From contig RHAS01000015.1 of assembly GCA_010028615.1 (NCBI GenBank), forward strand, positions 1 to 10,840: a stretch of DNA of 10,840 bases, given 5' to 3'. Position 1 is the stretch's first letter. Each line of letters begins with the position of its first letter. Shown one piece after another: positions 1 through 7,820 of this stretch. A model generated the notes under the pieces. That model was given only the letters and a program-made list of their open reading frames with translations, was not told the DNA's origin and did not search any database. The position numbers and the translations under genes were made by a program. Source of the DNA: Actinomycetota bacterium (GTDB lineage: Bacteria; Actinomycetota; Actinomycetes; Actinomycetales; Microbacteriaceae).

Positions 1-242
1 TTGGTAAGCACTGTGAATCTGGAGACATCGTAGTGCGTGATGGTTATTTGCCAGAAGATGTTGCGCCTTACGACTTATTGGCCGTGGCTACCACTGGCGC
101 TTACTGTTACTCGCTTTCGAGTAACTACAACTACCTACCTAGAGCTGCGATGGTGGCAGTCGAGAATGGCAAAGTTGAACTGTTGGTTCGCGCCGAAACA
201 GAGCAAGACCTGTTGGCAAGAGATGTGAAGGCTAAATCATGA
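1..242 (+). CDS. lysA: Diaminopimelate decarboxylase, C-terminal part (partial at the left window edge)
   Basis: This is the 3' end of the PLP enzyme that decarboxylates meso-diaminopimelate to L-lysine, the last step of lysine synthesis in the cytosol. The open frame enters at base 3 without a start codon. Its first residues read GKHCESGD, the family's CESGD motif, whose cysteine reaches the active site of the partner subunit in known structures. About 25 residues later comes [15 protein letters not shown], containing the tyrosine region that contacts the substrate and PLP in this family. The protein ends with a short tail at a TGA that overlaps the hom start as ATGA, so hom is probably translationally coupled to it. 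An apparent GTG start at base 33 is internal: the CESGD motif lies in the same frame just upstream. Identity is very secure; the N-terminal barrel is outside the window. Confidence 0.95.
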   Translation, partial: GKHCESGDIVVRDGYLPEDVAPYDLLAVATTGAYCYSLSSNYNYLPRAAMVAVENGKVELLVRAETEQDLLARDVKAKS

Positions 243-1552
243 TCGAATACAGACCTCTTCGCATAGCCCTGCTTGGCGCTGGTTCAGTCGGCTCTCAAGT
301 TGCCAAGATTCTTTTGGAAAACAAGAAGGAATTAGCACTTAGAGTTGGCGCTGAACTTGAGTTAGTTGGCGTTCTAGTCCGCGATAAACAATCGGTCCGT
401 GACTATCAGATCCCAACTGAACTTTTGACCACTTCTCCCGAAGCGCTAATTCTTGGTGCTGATATAGTGATCGAAGTTTTAGGTGGTATTGAGCCGGCTA
501 GGACATATATCCTGCAAGCGCTAAATTCTGGCAGCGATGTGATTACGGCTAATAAAGCTCTACTGGCTAATAACGGTGAAGAACTATTTGAAGCGGCTGA
601 GCAGGTAGGTGCCCAGCTTTACTTTGAGGCAGCAGTAGCTGGAGCTATTCCAATCATTAGGCCACTACGTGAATCTTTAGCTGGTGATAAGGTTCGGCGA
701 ATCATGGGAATCGTAAACGGTTCAACGAACTACATTTTGGATCGCATGGATTCAACCGGTGTTTCACTAAAGCAGGCTATGGAGGAAGCTACCAAGCTTG
801 GATATTTAGAGGCAGATCCAACTTTGGACATCGAAGGATACGATGCTGCACAGAAGGCTGCAATTTTGGCTTCCCTTGCTTTTCATACAGAGGTGCCTAT
901 CGATCGGGTTTACCGTGAGGGAATTAGCAAAATTACCAGCGAGCAGATTGCAGCTGCAAAGCGCGACGGCTATGTAATTAAGCTTTTAGCCATTTGCGAA
1001 AAGATTTCCGCAACCGAGACCGAGCCTGAGGGAATATCGGTCAGAGTATATCCAGCGATGATTCCACTTGAACACCCACTGGCATCTGTTCGCGGAGCAT
1101 TCAACGCTGTATTCGTGGAAGCTGAAGCTGCAGGTTCACTTATGTTCTATGGCTCTGGCGCAGGAGGCTTGCAGACAGCATCGGCAATCATGGGAGATTT
1201 AGTCTCTGCTGCAAAACGTCACGTTGCTGGTGGTCCAGGTTTGGCAGATTCTGCACATGCGGATCTCCCAGTGCTACCGATTAGCCGAGTAACGACCAGG
1301 TACCAAATTACCTTGGCGGTTTCTGACCAGCCGGGTGTCTTAGCGCAGATTGCCTCGATTTTTGCAGAGCACGGAGTTTCTATTGAGACCGTCGAGCAGT
1401 CAGCAAAAATGATTGAAGCGGAAACCACTGCATGGCTGGAAATTGGAACTCACCTTGCCACTGATTTATCTCTGGCAGCAGTGGTGGCAGCTCTTCAGTC
1501 AAGCAGTGCTGTTGAAGAAGTTACCTCGGTAATTCGAGTGGAGGGCGAGTAG
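239..1552 (+). CDS. hom: Homoserine dehydrogenase with C-terminal ACT domain
   Basis: This enzyme reduces aspartate semialdehyde to homoserine with NAD(P)H, the branch point toward threonine and methionine. The 437-residue length fits the monofunctional actinobacterial form. The N-terminal Rossmann fold carries GAGSVG at residues 13-18, and ANKALLA (about 104-110) follows the usual nucleotide and substrate region. The family signature spans residues 188-210, with E191, D197, D202 and K206 at the spacing of the catalytic Glu/Asp/Lys set of yeast homoserine dehydrogenase. A second conserved stretch, MFYGSGAGG, is at 302-310. Residues about 355-435 form an ACT domain ([20 protein letters not shown]), the usual site of threonine feedback inhibition in this family; that inhibition is inferred here. 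The ATG overlaps the lysA stop by four bases and has a GAAGG ribosome site at 227-231. There is no space for an attenuator directly upstream. Confidence 0.97.
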   Translation: MIEYRPLRIALLGAGSVGSQVAKILLENKKELALRVGAELELVGVLVRDKQSVRDYQIPTELLTTSPEALILGADIVIEVLGGIEPARTYILQALNSGSDVITANKALLANNGEELFEAAEQVGAQLYFEAAVAGAIPIIRPLRESLAGDKVRRIMGIVNGSTNYILDRMDSTGVSLKQAMEEATKLGYLEADPTLDIEGYDAAQKAAILASLAFHTEVPIDRVYREGISKITSEQIAAAKRDGYVIKLLAICEKISATETEPEGISVRVYPAMIPLEHPLASVRGAFNAVFVEAEAAGSLMFYGSGAGGLQTASAIMGDLVSAAKRHVAGGPGLADSAHADLPVLPISRVTTRYQITLAVSDQPGVLAQIASIFAEHGVSIETVEQSAKMIEAETTAWLEIGTHLATDLSLAAVVAALQSSSAVEEVTSVIRVEGE

Positions 1553-2635
1553 ATGGCGAAACTTTGGCGCGGTGTAATAACCGAATACTTTGATCGCTTG
1601 GACATTGATGCCGACACTCCAATAATTACCCTTGGCGAGGGCGGTACCGCACTGGTGCATGCGCCAGCGTTAGCCAAACTAGTTGGAGCCGGAGAAGTCT
1701 GGCTCAAAGTCGAGGGAATGAACCCGACCGGCTCATTTAAAGATCGCGGCATGACAATGGCCGTTTCCAAGGCGGTGGCGCACGGAGCCAAGGCTGTTAT
1801 TTGTGCTTCAACAGGAAACACTTCGGCAAGTGCTGCGGCATACGCTGCCAAGGCAGGAATTAAATCCGTTGTTCTAATCCCCGAAGGAAAGATCACCCTT
1901 GGCAAACTAGCTCAAGCTATAGCCCATAAGGCAGAAATCCTCCAGGTGCAGGGAAACTTTGATGACTGTTTGGTGCTGGCTCGGGATTTGAGCGAGCACT
2001 ACGCTGTCCATTTGGTTAATTCGGTCAACCCAGACCGACTGGAAGGTCAAAAGACAGCCAGCTTTGAAGTTTTTGATGCCCTAGGTTTTGCACCCGACTA
2101 TCACGTTATGCCAGTCGGTAATGCTGGAAACTACTCGGCTTATTTCAAGGGCTACTTGGAGTTGCAGCAGGCCGGTCAAATAAAGAATCTACCGAAGCAA
2201 TTAGGTTTTCAGGCTGAAGGCGCTGCTCCGTTTATTGCCGGACACCCAATTGCAAAACCTGAGACGATTGCCACTGCTATCCGTATTGGTAATCCTGCAT
2301 CTTGGGATCTTGCCCTTAACGCCCAAAAAGTTTCTGGCGGCGAGTTCGATTTTGTTACCGACCAAGAAATCTTGTCGATGCATCGCTGGCTATCAAATGA
2401 GATTGGTGTTTTTGTTGAACCATCATCGGCCACAGGCGCTGCAGGTTTATTGAAGTTTGCCAAGCTCGGAAAAGTAGATTCCAAGGCGAAGATTGTCATC
2501 ACAGTCACCGGTCACGGTCTCAAAGATGTCGGCTGGGCACTAAAGGATGAATCGGGTAACGATGTAGAGCCAACATCGTGTTCTAAAGATGCAGCGCAAG
2601 TTGCCGAACTTCTCGGTCTGGAGCGCATCAAATGA
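1553..2635 (+). CDS. thrC: Threonine synthase
   Basis: This PLP enzyme converts O-phosphohomoserine and water to L-threonine and phosphate, the last step of threonine synthesis. It has 360 residues, the compact form typical of actinobacteria. The PLP lysine is K63 in NPTGSFKDRGM (57-67). STGNTSASAAAYAA (86-99) is the cofactor and substrate loop of fold-type II PLP enzymes. VGNAGN (188-193) is the glycine-rich phosphate-binding loop, and VTGHGLKD (318-325) is the conserved C-terminal segment near the pyridine ring. The ATG follows the hom stop with no gap. A strong GGAGGG site at 1540-1545, inside the end of hom, supports this start. Order hom-thrC-thrB matches M. tuberculosis and Streptomyces. 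No missing residue or frame problem is seen. Confidence 0.97.
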   Translation: MAKLWRGVITEYFDRLDIDADTPIITLGEGGTALVHAPALAKLVGAGEVWLKVEGMNPTGSFKDRGMTMAVSKAVAHGAKAVICASTGNTSASAAAYAAKAGIKSVVLIPEGKITLGKLAQAIAHKAEILQVQGNFDDCLVLARDLSEHYAVHLVNSVNPDRLEGQKTASFEVFDALGFAPDYHVMPVGNAGNYSAYFKGYLELQQAGQIKNLPKQLGFQAEGAAPFIAGHPIAKPETIATAIRIGNPASWDLALNAQKVSGGEFDFVTDQEILSMHRWLSNEIGVFVEPSSATGAAGLLKFAKLGKVDSKAKIVITVTGHGLKDVGWALKDESGNDVEPTSCSKDAAQVAELLGLERIK

Positions 2636-3567
2636 GATTCGATGAAGCAAATGACATTATCGGTAGAAGAGTTGTTGTAAAAGTTCCAGCAACTTCTGCA
2701 AACTTAGGCCCTGGTTTCGACACTCTAGGAATGGCACTATCGTTTTACGACGAGCTAGAAGTTGAAGCGGTAGACAGCCCAGACATTCAGGTAAAAGTTC
2801 TAGGTGAAGGTGAAGGTGAAGTTTCTACTGGGGAACAAAACCTAATCGTCAAATCACTATTACACACCTTTGCCCAATCGCGAGTGCCGGTACCCGGGCT
2901 TCGGTTAACGGCACATAATTACATTCCGCACGGTCGGGGGATGGGATCTTCTGGAGCGGCTGTTGTCGCTGGCATCATGGCAGCAAAAGGATTACTTGAT
3001 GGGATAGTTGAGTTCAGTTCAGGAAAGCTTTTAGAGCTCGCTACCGATTTAGAGGGACATCCGGATAACGTAGCTCCAGCACTTTTCGGCGGTCTTACCA
3101 TCGCATGGCAAGATCAAGCAGGCCCTAAGCACAAGAAGCTATATGTTCACCGAGGTGTTTCTCCCTTGGTATTGGTTCCCAAAAATAAGATGTCCACCGA
3201 GTTGGCTAGAAGTCTGCAACCCGCCTCGGTACCCTATGACGACGCGGTTTTCAACGTGTCTAGGTCAGCGCTTTTGATTGCGGCTTTGACCCAATCCCCA
3301 GAGCTACTTTTGGCAGCAACCGAAGATCGCCTGCACCAGAACTACCGGGCCTCGGCCATGCCTGAGACCGAGTCGCTGATTGCCATGCTGAGGAAAGAAG
3401 GCCATGCGGCAGTGGTTTCCGGGGCGGGACCTTCCGTTTTGGTGCTCGCCAGCGACCCCGCCCAGCGTTTGGAGGCGGCCCGCCTGGCGGCTAAGAATTT
3501 CCCACAATGGCGCCCGTTGCTGTTGGCGGTTGATTTCAAAGGTGCTACAGTTATCAGGTACCGCTAG
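2632..3567 (+). CDS. thrB: Homoserine kinase (GHMP family)
   Basis: This enzyme phosphorylates homoserine with ATP to give the substrate of ThrC. All three GHMP-kinase motifs are present in 311 residues: the N-terminal VPATSANLGPGFDTLG (18-33), the ATP loop PHGRGMGSSGAA (99-110), and the C-terminal SGAGPS (263-268). The ThrB-type EGHPDNVAPALFGG (141-154) separates it from mevalonate or galactose kinases. The ATG overlaps the thrC TGA as ATGA, with GGAG at 2620-2623 as ribosome site. It is the last gene of the amino-acid run. Two oddities stand out. A GGTGAA triplet repeat at 2803-2820 encodes GEGEGE. Base composition also changes inside the gene: by hand count 2641-2700 has 23 G/C of 60, while 3421-3480 has 44 of 60. 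Confidence 0.96.
   Translation: MRFDEANDIIGRRVVVKVPATSANLGPGFDTLGMALSFYDELEVEAVDSPDIQVKVLGEGEGEVSTGEQNLIVKSLLHTFAQSRVPVPGLRLTAHNYIPHGRGMGSSGAAVVAGIMAAKGLLDGIVEFSSGKLLELATDLEGHPDNVAPALFGGLTIAWQDQAGPKHKKLYVHRGVSPLVLVPKNKMSTELARSLQPASVPYDDAVFNVSRSALLIAALTQSPELLLAATEDRLHQNYRASAMPETESLIAMLRKEGHAAVVSGAGPSVLVLASDPAQRLEAARLAAKNFPQWRPLLLAVDFKGATVIRYR
2803..2820 (+). repeat. Three tandem GGTGAA units inside thrB
   Basis: Three identical 6-base units encode Gly-Glu three times (residues 58-63 of ThrB). They lie in a variable loop between the first GHMP motif and the ATP loop. This is probably a slippage-prone insertion that keeps the frame, since loss or gain of a unit changes only two residues. Confidence 0.8.
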
Positions 3568-3576
3568 TTCATAGCA

Positions 3577-3590
3577 ATTTGGTACCAAAT
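3577..3590. repeat. 14-base perfect palindrome ATTTGGTACCAAAT
   Basis: Each half is the exact reverse complement of the other and there is no spacer, so as RNA it cannot form a good hairpin loop. It looks more like a two-fold symmetric protein-binding site on DNA. It begins nine bases after the thrB stop codon. The inner GGTACC also occurs at 3557-3562 at the end of thrB. An operator role is inference only. Confidence 0.5.
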
Positions 3591-3591
3591 C

Positions 3592-3608
3592 CCGTAAAAG
3601 TTTTACGG
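3592..3608 (+). repeat. Inverted repeat CCGTAAAA-G-TTTTACGG
   Basis: An 8-base arm is repeated in perfect inverse around one G. As RNA the likely form is a CCGTAA/TTACGG stem with a loop of about five bases. It starts two bases after the 14-base palindrome. There is no following T-run, so it is not a standard terminator. It may be a leader structure for rho or part of a DNA-binding site. Confidence 0.55.
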
Positions 3609-3613
3609 ATAGA

Positions 3614-3630
3614 GCACGAGTAGCTCGTGC
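3614..3630 (+). repeat. Hairpin GCACGAG-TAG-CTCGTGC upstream of rho
   Basis: A perfect 7-base-pair, G/C-rich stem closes a 3-base loop. It is the most stable RNA structure in this gap and ends 60 bases before the rho ATG. The sequence after it (AGCAGGACAATCC) has no T-run. It could act as an mRNA 5' stabiliser, as a barrier that protects the thrB transcript end, or in autoregulation of rho. None of these is shown by the sequence. Confidence 0.6.
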
Positions 3631-3690
3631 AGCAGGACAATCCACCTCAACTACTGAAACCGATTGTCATACAAGAAAGAGCAAAAATAC

Positions 3691-5184
3691 ATGGATGAAA
3701 TCCAAAACGATAGCGCCCCTAAGCGTTCCAGAAGAGTCAGTGCGACTCCAGAAGTAGCGGAGGGTAGCGAACCAAAGAAGACGACTCGTACGCGTAAGAC
3801 CAGTGAGGCAGCGGAAGTTGCAGCGGCAGAGCCTAAGGTTGAGAAATCAGCCGAGGTGCAAGAAGAAGTAAAGACCGATCGACCACAGCGTGAATACGAT
3901 AGTGAACGACCAGAGCGCCAAGGCGGTGGACGTAATCGTAATCGTAATCGTAACCGAAATGATCGTTTCCGTGACCGTGATCGCAACCGTAACCGCGATC
4001 GTGATGATGTTGAACCAGAAATCTCTCCAGATGATGTTCTAATTCCAGTAGCTGGAATTCTAGACATTCTGGATAACTATGCATTCGTCAGAACCAGTGG
4101 TTATCTTGCAGGTCCGAACGACGTTTACGTATCACTAGGTCAAGTCAAGAAATATTCAATGCGTAAAGGTGATGCTGTCATCGGAGCTATTCGCCAGCCG
4201 CGTGATGGCGAACACCAGGGTAGACAAAAATTCAATGCCCTTGTCCGCGTTGACTCAATCAACGGTCAGACACCAGAGGATGCAGCGGGACGTGTTGAAT
4301 TTGGCAAGTTGACTCCGCTATATCCGCAGACCAGGTTGAGGCTAGAAACCGAACCAACCAAACTTTCTACCAGAATTATCGATCTGGTTGCTCCGATCGG
4401 TAAGGGCCAGCGTGGTCTGATTGTTTCGCCACCTAAGGCTGGTAAGACTCTGGTACTTCAGGCAATCGCCAACTCCATCTCGGCAAATAACCCAGAGGTC
4501 CACCTTATGGTCGTGCTGGTTGACGAGCGTCCAGAAGAAGTTACCGACATGCAGCGCACCGTCAAGGGTGAGGTTATCGCCTCAACATTTGACCGCCCAG
4601 CCGAAGATCACACTACGGTTGCCGAGTTGGCAATTGAAAGAGCTAAGCGTTTAGTTGAACTAGGTCACGACGTGGTTGTGCTGCTTGACTCGATTACTCG
4701 TCTTGGCCGTGCCTACAACCTCTCAGCTCCAGCATCCGGTCGTATTCTCTCCGGTGGTGTTGATTCATCGGCACTTTATCCACCAAAGCGCTTCTTCGGT
4801 GCGGCTAGAAACATTGAAGATGGCGGCTCGTTGACGATTCTCGCAACCGCTCTAGTTGAGACCGGATCGAAGATGGACGAGGTTATCTTCGAAGAGTTCA
4901 AGGGAACTGGAAACATGGAGCTTCGCCTGTCACGTTCACTAGCTGACAAGCGCATCTTCCCAGCCGTTGATGTTAACGCTTCTGGTACTCGCCGTGAGGA
5001 AATGCTGATGAGTCCAGACGAAACCAAGATTGTTTGGAAGCTTCGTCGTGCACTTGCCGGCCTAGAGCAACAGCAGGCACTTGAACTTGTACTGAACCGT
5101 TTGAAGGAAACTAAGAGCAACGTTGAGTTTTTGATGATGGTTCAAAAGTCAATGCCAGTTCCTAACGGTTCCGACGGAGAATAA
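3691..5184 (+). CDS. rho: Transcription termination factor Rho
   Basis: This is the hexameric RNA-dependent ATPase that ends transcription. From the ATG at 3691 it has 497 residues, longer than E. coli Rho (419) because of an N-terminal extension of about 105 residues, first Lys/Glu/Ala-rich, then an Arg/Asn/Asp-rich low-complexity stretch near 81-106. Such inserts are usual in actinobacterial Rho and add RNA contacts. The cold-shock-like RNA-binding domain follows ([12 protein letters not shown], about 137-148). The ATPase core has the P-loop SPPKAGKT (246-253), the catalytic-loop region [11 protein letters not shown] (about 277-287), and Walker B VVVLLD with DSITR (starting at 333). The lattice ends normally near residue 497. 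A TTG at 3664 would add nine residues but has no ribosome site, so I prefer ATG 3691 with weak AAAGAG at 3676-3681. The stop shares one base with the prfA start. Confidence 0.97.
   Translation: MDEIQNDSAPKRSRRVSATPEVAEGSEPKKTTRTRKTSEAAEVAAAEPKVEKSAEVQEEVKTDRPQREYDSERPERQGGGRNRNRNRNRNDRFRDRDRNRNRDRDDVEPEISPDDVLIPVAGILDILDNYAFVRTSGYLAGPNDVYVSLGQVKKYSMRKGDAVIGAIRQPRDGEHQGRQKFNALVRVDSINGQTPEDAAGRVEFGKLTPLYPQTRLRLETEPTKLSTRIIDLVAPIGKGQRGLIVSPPKAGKTLVLQAIANSISANNPEVHLMVVLVDERPEEVTDMQRTVKGEVIASTFDRPAEDHTTVAELAIERAKRLVELGHDVVVLLDSITRLGRAYNLSAPASGRILSGGVDSSALYPPKRFFGAARNIEDGGSLTILATALVETGSKMDEVIFEEFKGTGNMELRLSRSLADKRIFPAVDVNASGTRREEMLMSPDETKIVWKLRRALAGLEQQQALELVLNRLKETKSNVEFLMMVQKSMPVPNGSDGE
3931..4009 (+). 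repeat. Degenerate CGTAAT/CGTGAT hexamer repeat encoding the Rho Arg-Asn/Arg-Asp tract
   Basis: CGTAAT occurs three times in direct succession at 3931-3948, followed by CGTAAC and CGAAAT. It then decays into CGTGAC, CGTGAT, CGCAAC, CGTAAC and CGCGAT units through about 4009. The protein reads as alternating Arg-Asn and then Arg-Asp pairs. The pattern suggests growth by slippage followed by drift of third codon positions, under selection for charge in the RNA-binding extension. Confidence 0.75.
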
Positions 5185-6263
5185 TGTTAGCTTCAGTCCA
5201 GGCTTTGCTGGCTGAGCATGCACAACTGCAAAGTCAACTATCCGATGCATCGGTGCACGCTAACCCAACCCTGGCTAAAAAGCTAAACCGTCGTTATGCC
5301 GAACTGAATGCAATCGTAGCGGCCTACCACAGCGTAAATTCTTTGCAGGAAGATTTAGCGGCAGCTAAAGAAATGGCAAAAGAGGATGAAGAGTTCGCTG
5401 CAGAAATTCCAACCCTCGAAGAAAAACTGCACGAGGCTAACGAGAAACTAAGAAGACTACTAATTCCGCGTGACCCAGATGATGGTCGTGATGTGATTAT
5501 GGAAATCAAAGCGGGTGAGGGTGGCGCAGAATCTGCACTATTTGCCGCTGATCTTTTGCGAATGTATATCCAGTACGCCAACGGAAAAGGTTGGAAGACT
5601 GAGATTTTGGATAAAAACGAATCGGATCTTGGTGGCTATAAGGATGTTCAGCTGGCTATCAAGGGCAACTCGGCTGATCCGGCTGAAGGGGTTTGGGCCC
5701 ACCTGAAATATGAAGGTGGAGTTCATCGTGTCCAGCGCGTTCCGGTTACTGAGACACAGGGACGTATACACACTTCGGCAGCTGGAGTACTAGTTTTTCC
5801 TGAAGTCGATGAACCAGAAGAAGTTGAAATCAGTCCAAACGAAATACGAATCGATGTATTTAGATCTTCAGGACCTGGTGGTCAATCGGTAAACACCACG
5901 GACTCCGCAGTTCGAATCACTCACTTGCCAACTGGAATTGTAGTTTCCATGCAAAATGAAAAATCACAGCTGCAAAACCGTGAAGCTGCCATGCGCGTGC
6001 TTCGAGCAAGACTTTTGGCTGCCCAGCAGGAAGCTATCGATGCAGAGCAGAGCGCTGCAAGAAAGTCGCAGGTTAGAACCGTTGACCGCAGCGAAAGAAT
6101 TCGAACATATAACTTCCCAGAAAATAGAATTGCCGATCACCGCACCGGCTACAAGGCATACAACCTAGATCAGGTGATGGATGGGGCTCTGGAACCGGTA
6201 GTGCAGTCGGCGATTAGCGCCGATGAGGAAGCAAGACTGGCGGCTCTCGGGGAAGCGAGCTAA
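5184..6263 (+). CDS. prfA: Peptide chain release factor 1
   Basis: RF1 reads UAA and UAG stop codons in the ribosomal A site and releases the finished protein. The 359-residue length is normal. The stop-codon-reading tripeptide is PVT at 187-189 (in [10 protein letters not shown]); RF2 would carry SPF, so this is RF1. The peptidyl-tRNA hydrolysis motif GGQ is at 232-234 within [15 protein letters not shown]. The first about 100 residues form the helical domain 1. The ATG overlaps the rho TAA by one base (TAATG), with GGAG at 5176-5179 only four bases upstream, so coupling to rho is likely. In M. tuberculosis the ribosomal protein gene rpmE lies between rho and prfA; here it is missing. The next gene encodes the enzyme that methylates Gln234. 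Confidence 0.97.
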   Translation: MLASVQALLAEHAQLQSQLSDASVHANPTLAKKLNRRYAELNAIVAAYHSVNSLQEDLAAAKEMAKEDEEFAAEIPTLEEKLHEANEKLRRLLIPRDPDDGRDVIMEIKAGEGGAESALFAADLLRMYIQYANGKGWKTEILDKNESDLGGYKDVQLAIKGNSADPAEGVWAHLKYEGGVHRVQRVPVTETQGRIHTSAAGVLVFPEVDEPEEVEISPNEIRIDVFRSSGPGGQSVNTTDSAVRITHLPTGIVVSMQNEKSQLQNREAAMRVLRARLLAAQQEAIDAEQSAARKSQVRTVDRSERIRTYNFPENRIADHRTGYKAYNLDQVMDGALEPVVQSAISADEEARLAALGEAS

Positions 6264-7114
6264 TGAAGCTTCAGGACCTTCTAGCGCAAACAACGCAGAA
6301 GTTCTCCGCTGCAGGAATAGAGTCGGCTCAGGCTGATGCAGAAATTCTCCTTGGCTTTGTCCTAGGGCTAAACCGTGGAGAACTTTTATCTCAGGCAATT
6401 ACCGGTGGTGAAATCGATATTGCAGCGCTTGAGACGTTTCTTAGTTTGGCTACTCGTCGAGCGCAAAGGGAGCCGCTGCAGCACCTAACCGGAGTTGCAA
6501 ACTTTCGAACTCTTGAACTACAGGTGGGTCCGGGGGTCTTTGTTCCCAGGTTTGAAACAGAAACAGTTGTTGAGAAAGCACTTGAGCTTCTTGACTCCAT
6601 GGAATTAAGTGCACCGGTGGTAGTGGATCTGGCTACCGGTTCTGGAGCTATCGCACTATCCATAGCCGTTGAACGCCCTTCGGCTTCTGTTTATGCAGTT
6701 GAACTAAGCCAAGATGCACTTAACTACACCAGAGTGAATTTTGCCAAATACGCTCCTGGTGCAGTCTTACTGCAAGGTGATTTGGCTGAAGCTTTCCCAG
6801 ATTTGAAAGGAAAGGTTGACCTGCTGGTATCAAACCCTCCTTATATTCCAGATGAAATGATTCCTATTTATCCTGAGGTTCACCTGCACGATCCAGCGAT
6901 GGCACTCTACGGAGGTTCAGACGGTTTGGACTTGGTCCGCAAAGTTGTCTCCCGCGCACTCGAATTAGTAAGGCCAGGTGGGAAACTAGTTATTGAGCAC
7001 GCTGAAATGCAAGGTGCTTCAGTTCGGCAAGTTCTGCTTGACTATGGTTGGCAGAATGTTGAAACTGGAAAAGATTTGGCAGGCCGCGATCGCATGGTAA
7101 GTGCTAGTAGGTAG
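6263..7114 (+). CDS. prmC: Release factor glutamine N5-methyltransferase (PrmC/HemK)
   Basis: This SAM-dependent enzyme methylates the GGQ glutamine of release factors and so improves termination. It has 283 residues, typical for the family. The N-terminal helical domain recognises the release factor and ends near PRFETE (95-100), the family's PRxETE element. The SAM-binding loop is DLATGSGAIALSIA (122-135). NPPY at 191-194, in VSNPPYIP, is the catalytic motif that holds the target amide. It directly follows its substrate gene prfA, sharing one base (TAATG), with GGGGA at 6249-6253 as a possible ribosome site. The function is secure from motifs and context. Confidence 0.96.
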   Translation: MKLQDLLAQTTQKFSAAGIESAQADAEILLGFVLGLNRGELLSQAITGGEIDIAALETFLSLATRRAQREPLQHLTGVANFRTLELQVGPGVFVPRFETETVVEKALELLDSMELSAPVVVDLATGSGAIALSIAVERPSASVYAVELSQDALNYTRVNFAKYAPGAVLLQGDLAEAFPDLKGKVDLLVSNPPYIPDEMIPIYPEVHLHDPAMALYGGSDGLDLVRKVVSRALELVRPGGKLVIEHAEMQGASVRQVLLDYGWQNVETGKDLAGRDRMVSASR

Positions 7115-7124
7115 GAGTAGGCAA

Positions 7125-7820
7125 GTGCAAAGAATTTTCGATTGCTCAGTCGATACCGAGCTGTTAACCGGAATGCGTTTGGCTAAGGTCGCACTCGGTC
7201 GAACCGAACTAGTTGTTTTACCTACCGATACCGTTTATGGAATTGCCGCTAATGCTTTTTCCCCCGAAGCGGTTCAAGCGCTGCTCGACGCCAAAGGCCG
7301 CGGTAGGCAATCGCCACCGCCAGTGCTGGTAACTGGATTAAATCAAGCAAGGGCTTTGGTTGATTCAATTCCAGATGCAGCAATCAAACTTGCTGAAACT
7401 TTTTGGCCAGGTGCGCTAACCATGATTTTCAAAGCGCAACCTTCAATTGATTGGGATCTTGGCGAAACTAGAGGAACAGTTGCGCTTCGAGTTCCAGATC
7501 ACAAGATTGCACTTGCACTAATCGAAGAAACCGGACCGCTTGCTGTTTCCAGCGCTAACCTAACAGGTCAGCCAGCAGCAATTACTTGTCAGCAGGCTTT
7601 TGATTATCTTCAAGAATCGGTTGCCGTTTATCTTGACTCGGGATCAAGTCCAAAAGGGGAAGCATCGACAATTCTTGACATGACCAACTTGGTGGATAGT
7701 TATGACTCAGATGGCAATCTAACTACAACTGGTTCAGTAAAAGTTATTCGTCGTGGAGCGCTTAGTGAAGCAAAGATTCGATCTGTAATTGGTGATCTGC
7801 TAGAGGCGAAAGCCGAATAA
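7125..7820 (+). CDS. L-threonylcarbamoyladenylate synthase (Sua5/YrdC/TsaC family)
   Basis: This enzyme makes threonylcarbamoyl-AMP from threonine, bicarbonate and ATP, the first step of the t6A modification at position 37 of ANN-reading tRNAs. The protein is one YrdC domain of 231 residues without the separate C-terminal Sua5 domain. Visible family elements are LPTDTVYG (32-39), the basic loop AKGRGRQSPPP (56-66), the WPGALT region (94-99), and SSANLTGQPA (142-151). I place the start at GTG 7125 because GGAG at 7114-7117 lies seven bases upstream. A GTG at 7101 would overlap prmC and has no such site. Common symbols for this type are sua5, ywlC and tsaC; which applies cannot be decided from sequence alone. 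The same gene occupies this position in mycobacteria (Rv1301). Confidence 0.93.
   Translation: MQRIFDCSVDTELLTGMRLAKVALGRTELVVLPTDTVYGIAANAFSPEAVQALLDAKGRGRQSPPPVLVTGLNQARALVDSIPDAAIKLAETFWPGALTMIFKAQPSIDWDLGETRGTVALRVPDHKIALALIEETGPLAVSSANLTGQPAAITCQQAFDYLQESVAVYLDSGSSPKGEASTILDMTNLVDSYDSDGNLTTTGSVKVIRRGALSEAKIRSVIGDLLEAKAE

Larger units (their letters stand above)
3568..3690. other. thrB-rho intergenic region and probable rho leader
   Basis: This 123-base gap is the first real break after four tightly joined genes. It holds three successive inverted repeats at 3577-3590, 3592-3608 and 3614-3630, then about 60 bases of A/C-rich sequence up to the rho ATG. None of the repeats is followed by a run of T, so no ordinary intrinsic terminator is present. 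I could not find a convincing -35/-10 pair. By position it should contain the rho promoter or leader. A weak AAAGAG ribosome site lies at 3676-3681. Confidence 0.6.

Noticed and set aside
33..242. A separate small gene starting at GTG 33
   Set aside because: The frame is open to the window edge and upstream codons encode GKHCESGD, so it is the end of lysA.
3580..3608. Promoter with TTGGTA as -35 for rho
   Set aside because: No TANNNT-type -10 occurs 16-19 bases downstream, so I do not call a promoter there.
3592..3630. Intrinsic terminator(s) after thrB
   Set aside because: The inverted repeats form stems but none is followed by a T-rich tract on either side that would fit release; I keep them as structures of unknown role.
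3664..3690. TTG start for rho at 3664, adding nine residues
   Set aside because: No ribosome site is placed before it, while ATG 3691 has AAAGAG at a usable distance and gives a normal actinobacterial Rho N-terminus.
3651..4084. Long reverse-strand open frames opposite the rho N-terminal region
   Set aside because: They are low-complexity shadows (Ser/Arg- or Tyr/Asp-rich) of the CGTAAT-type repeat and have no homology-like features or ribosome sites.
4776..5120. Reverse-strand open frame of 114 codons within rho
   Set aside because: It lies entirely opposite conserved Rho core codons; its composition is that expected from the antisense of a coding strand.
7101..7124. GTG start at 7101 for the Sua5/TsaC-type gene
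   Set aside because: It would overlap prmC by 14 bases without a ribosome site; GGAG at 7114-7117 points to GTG 7125.
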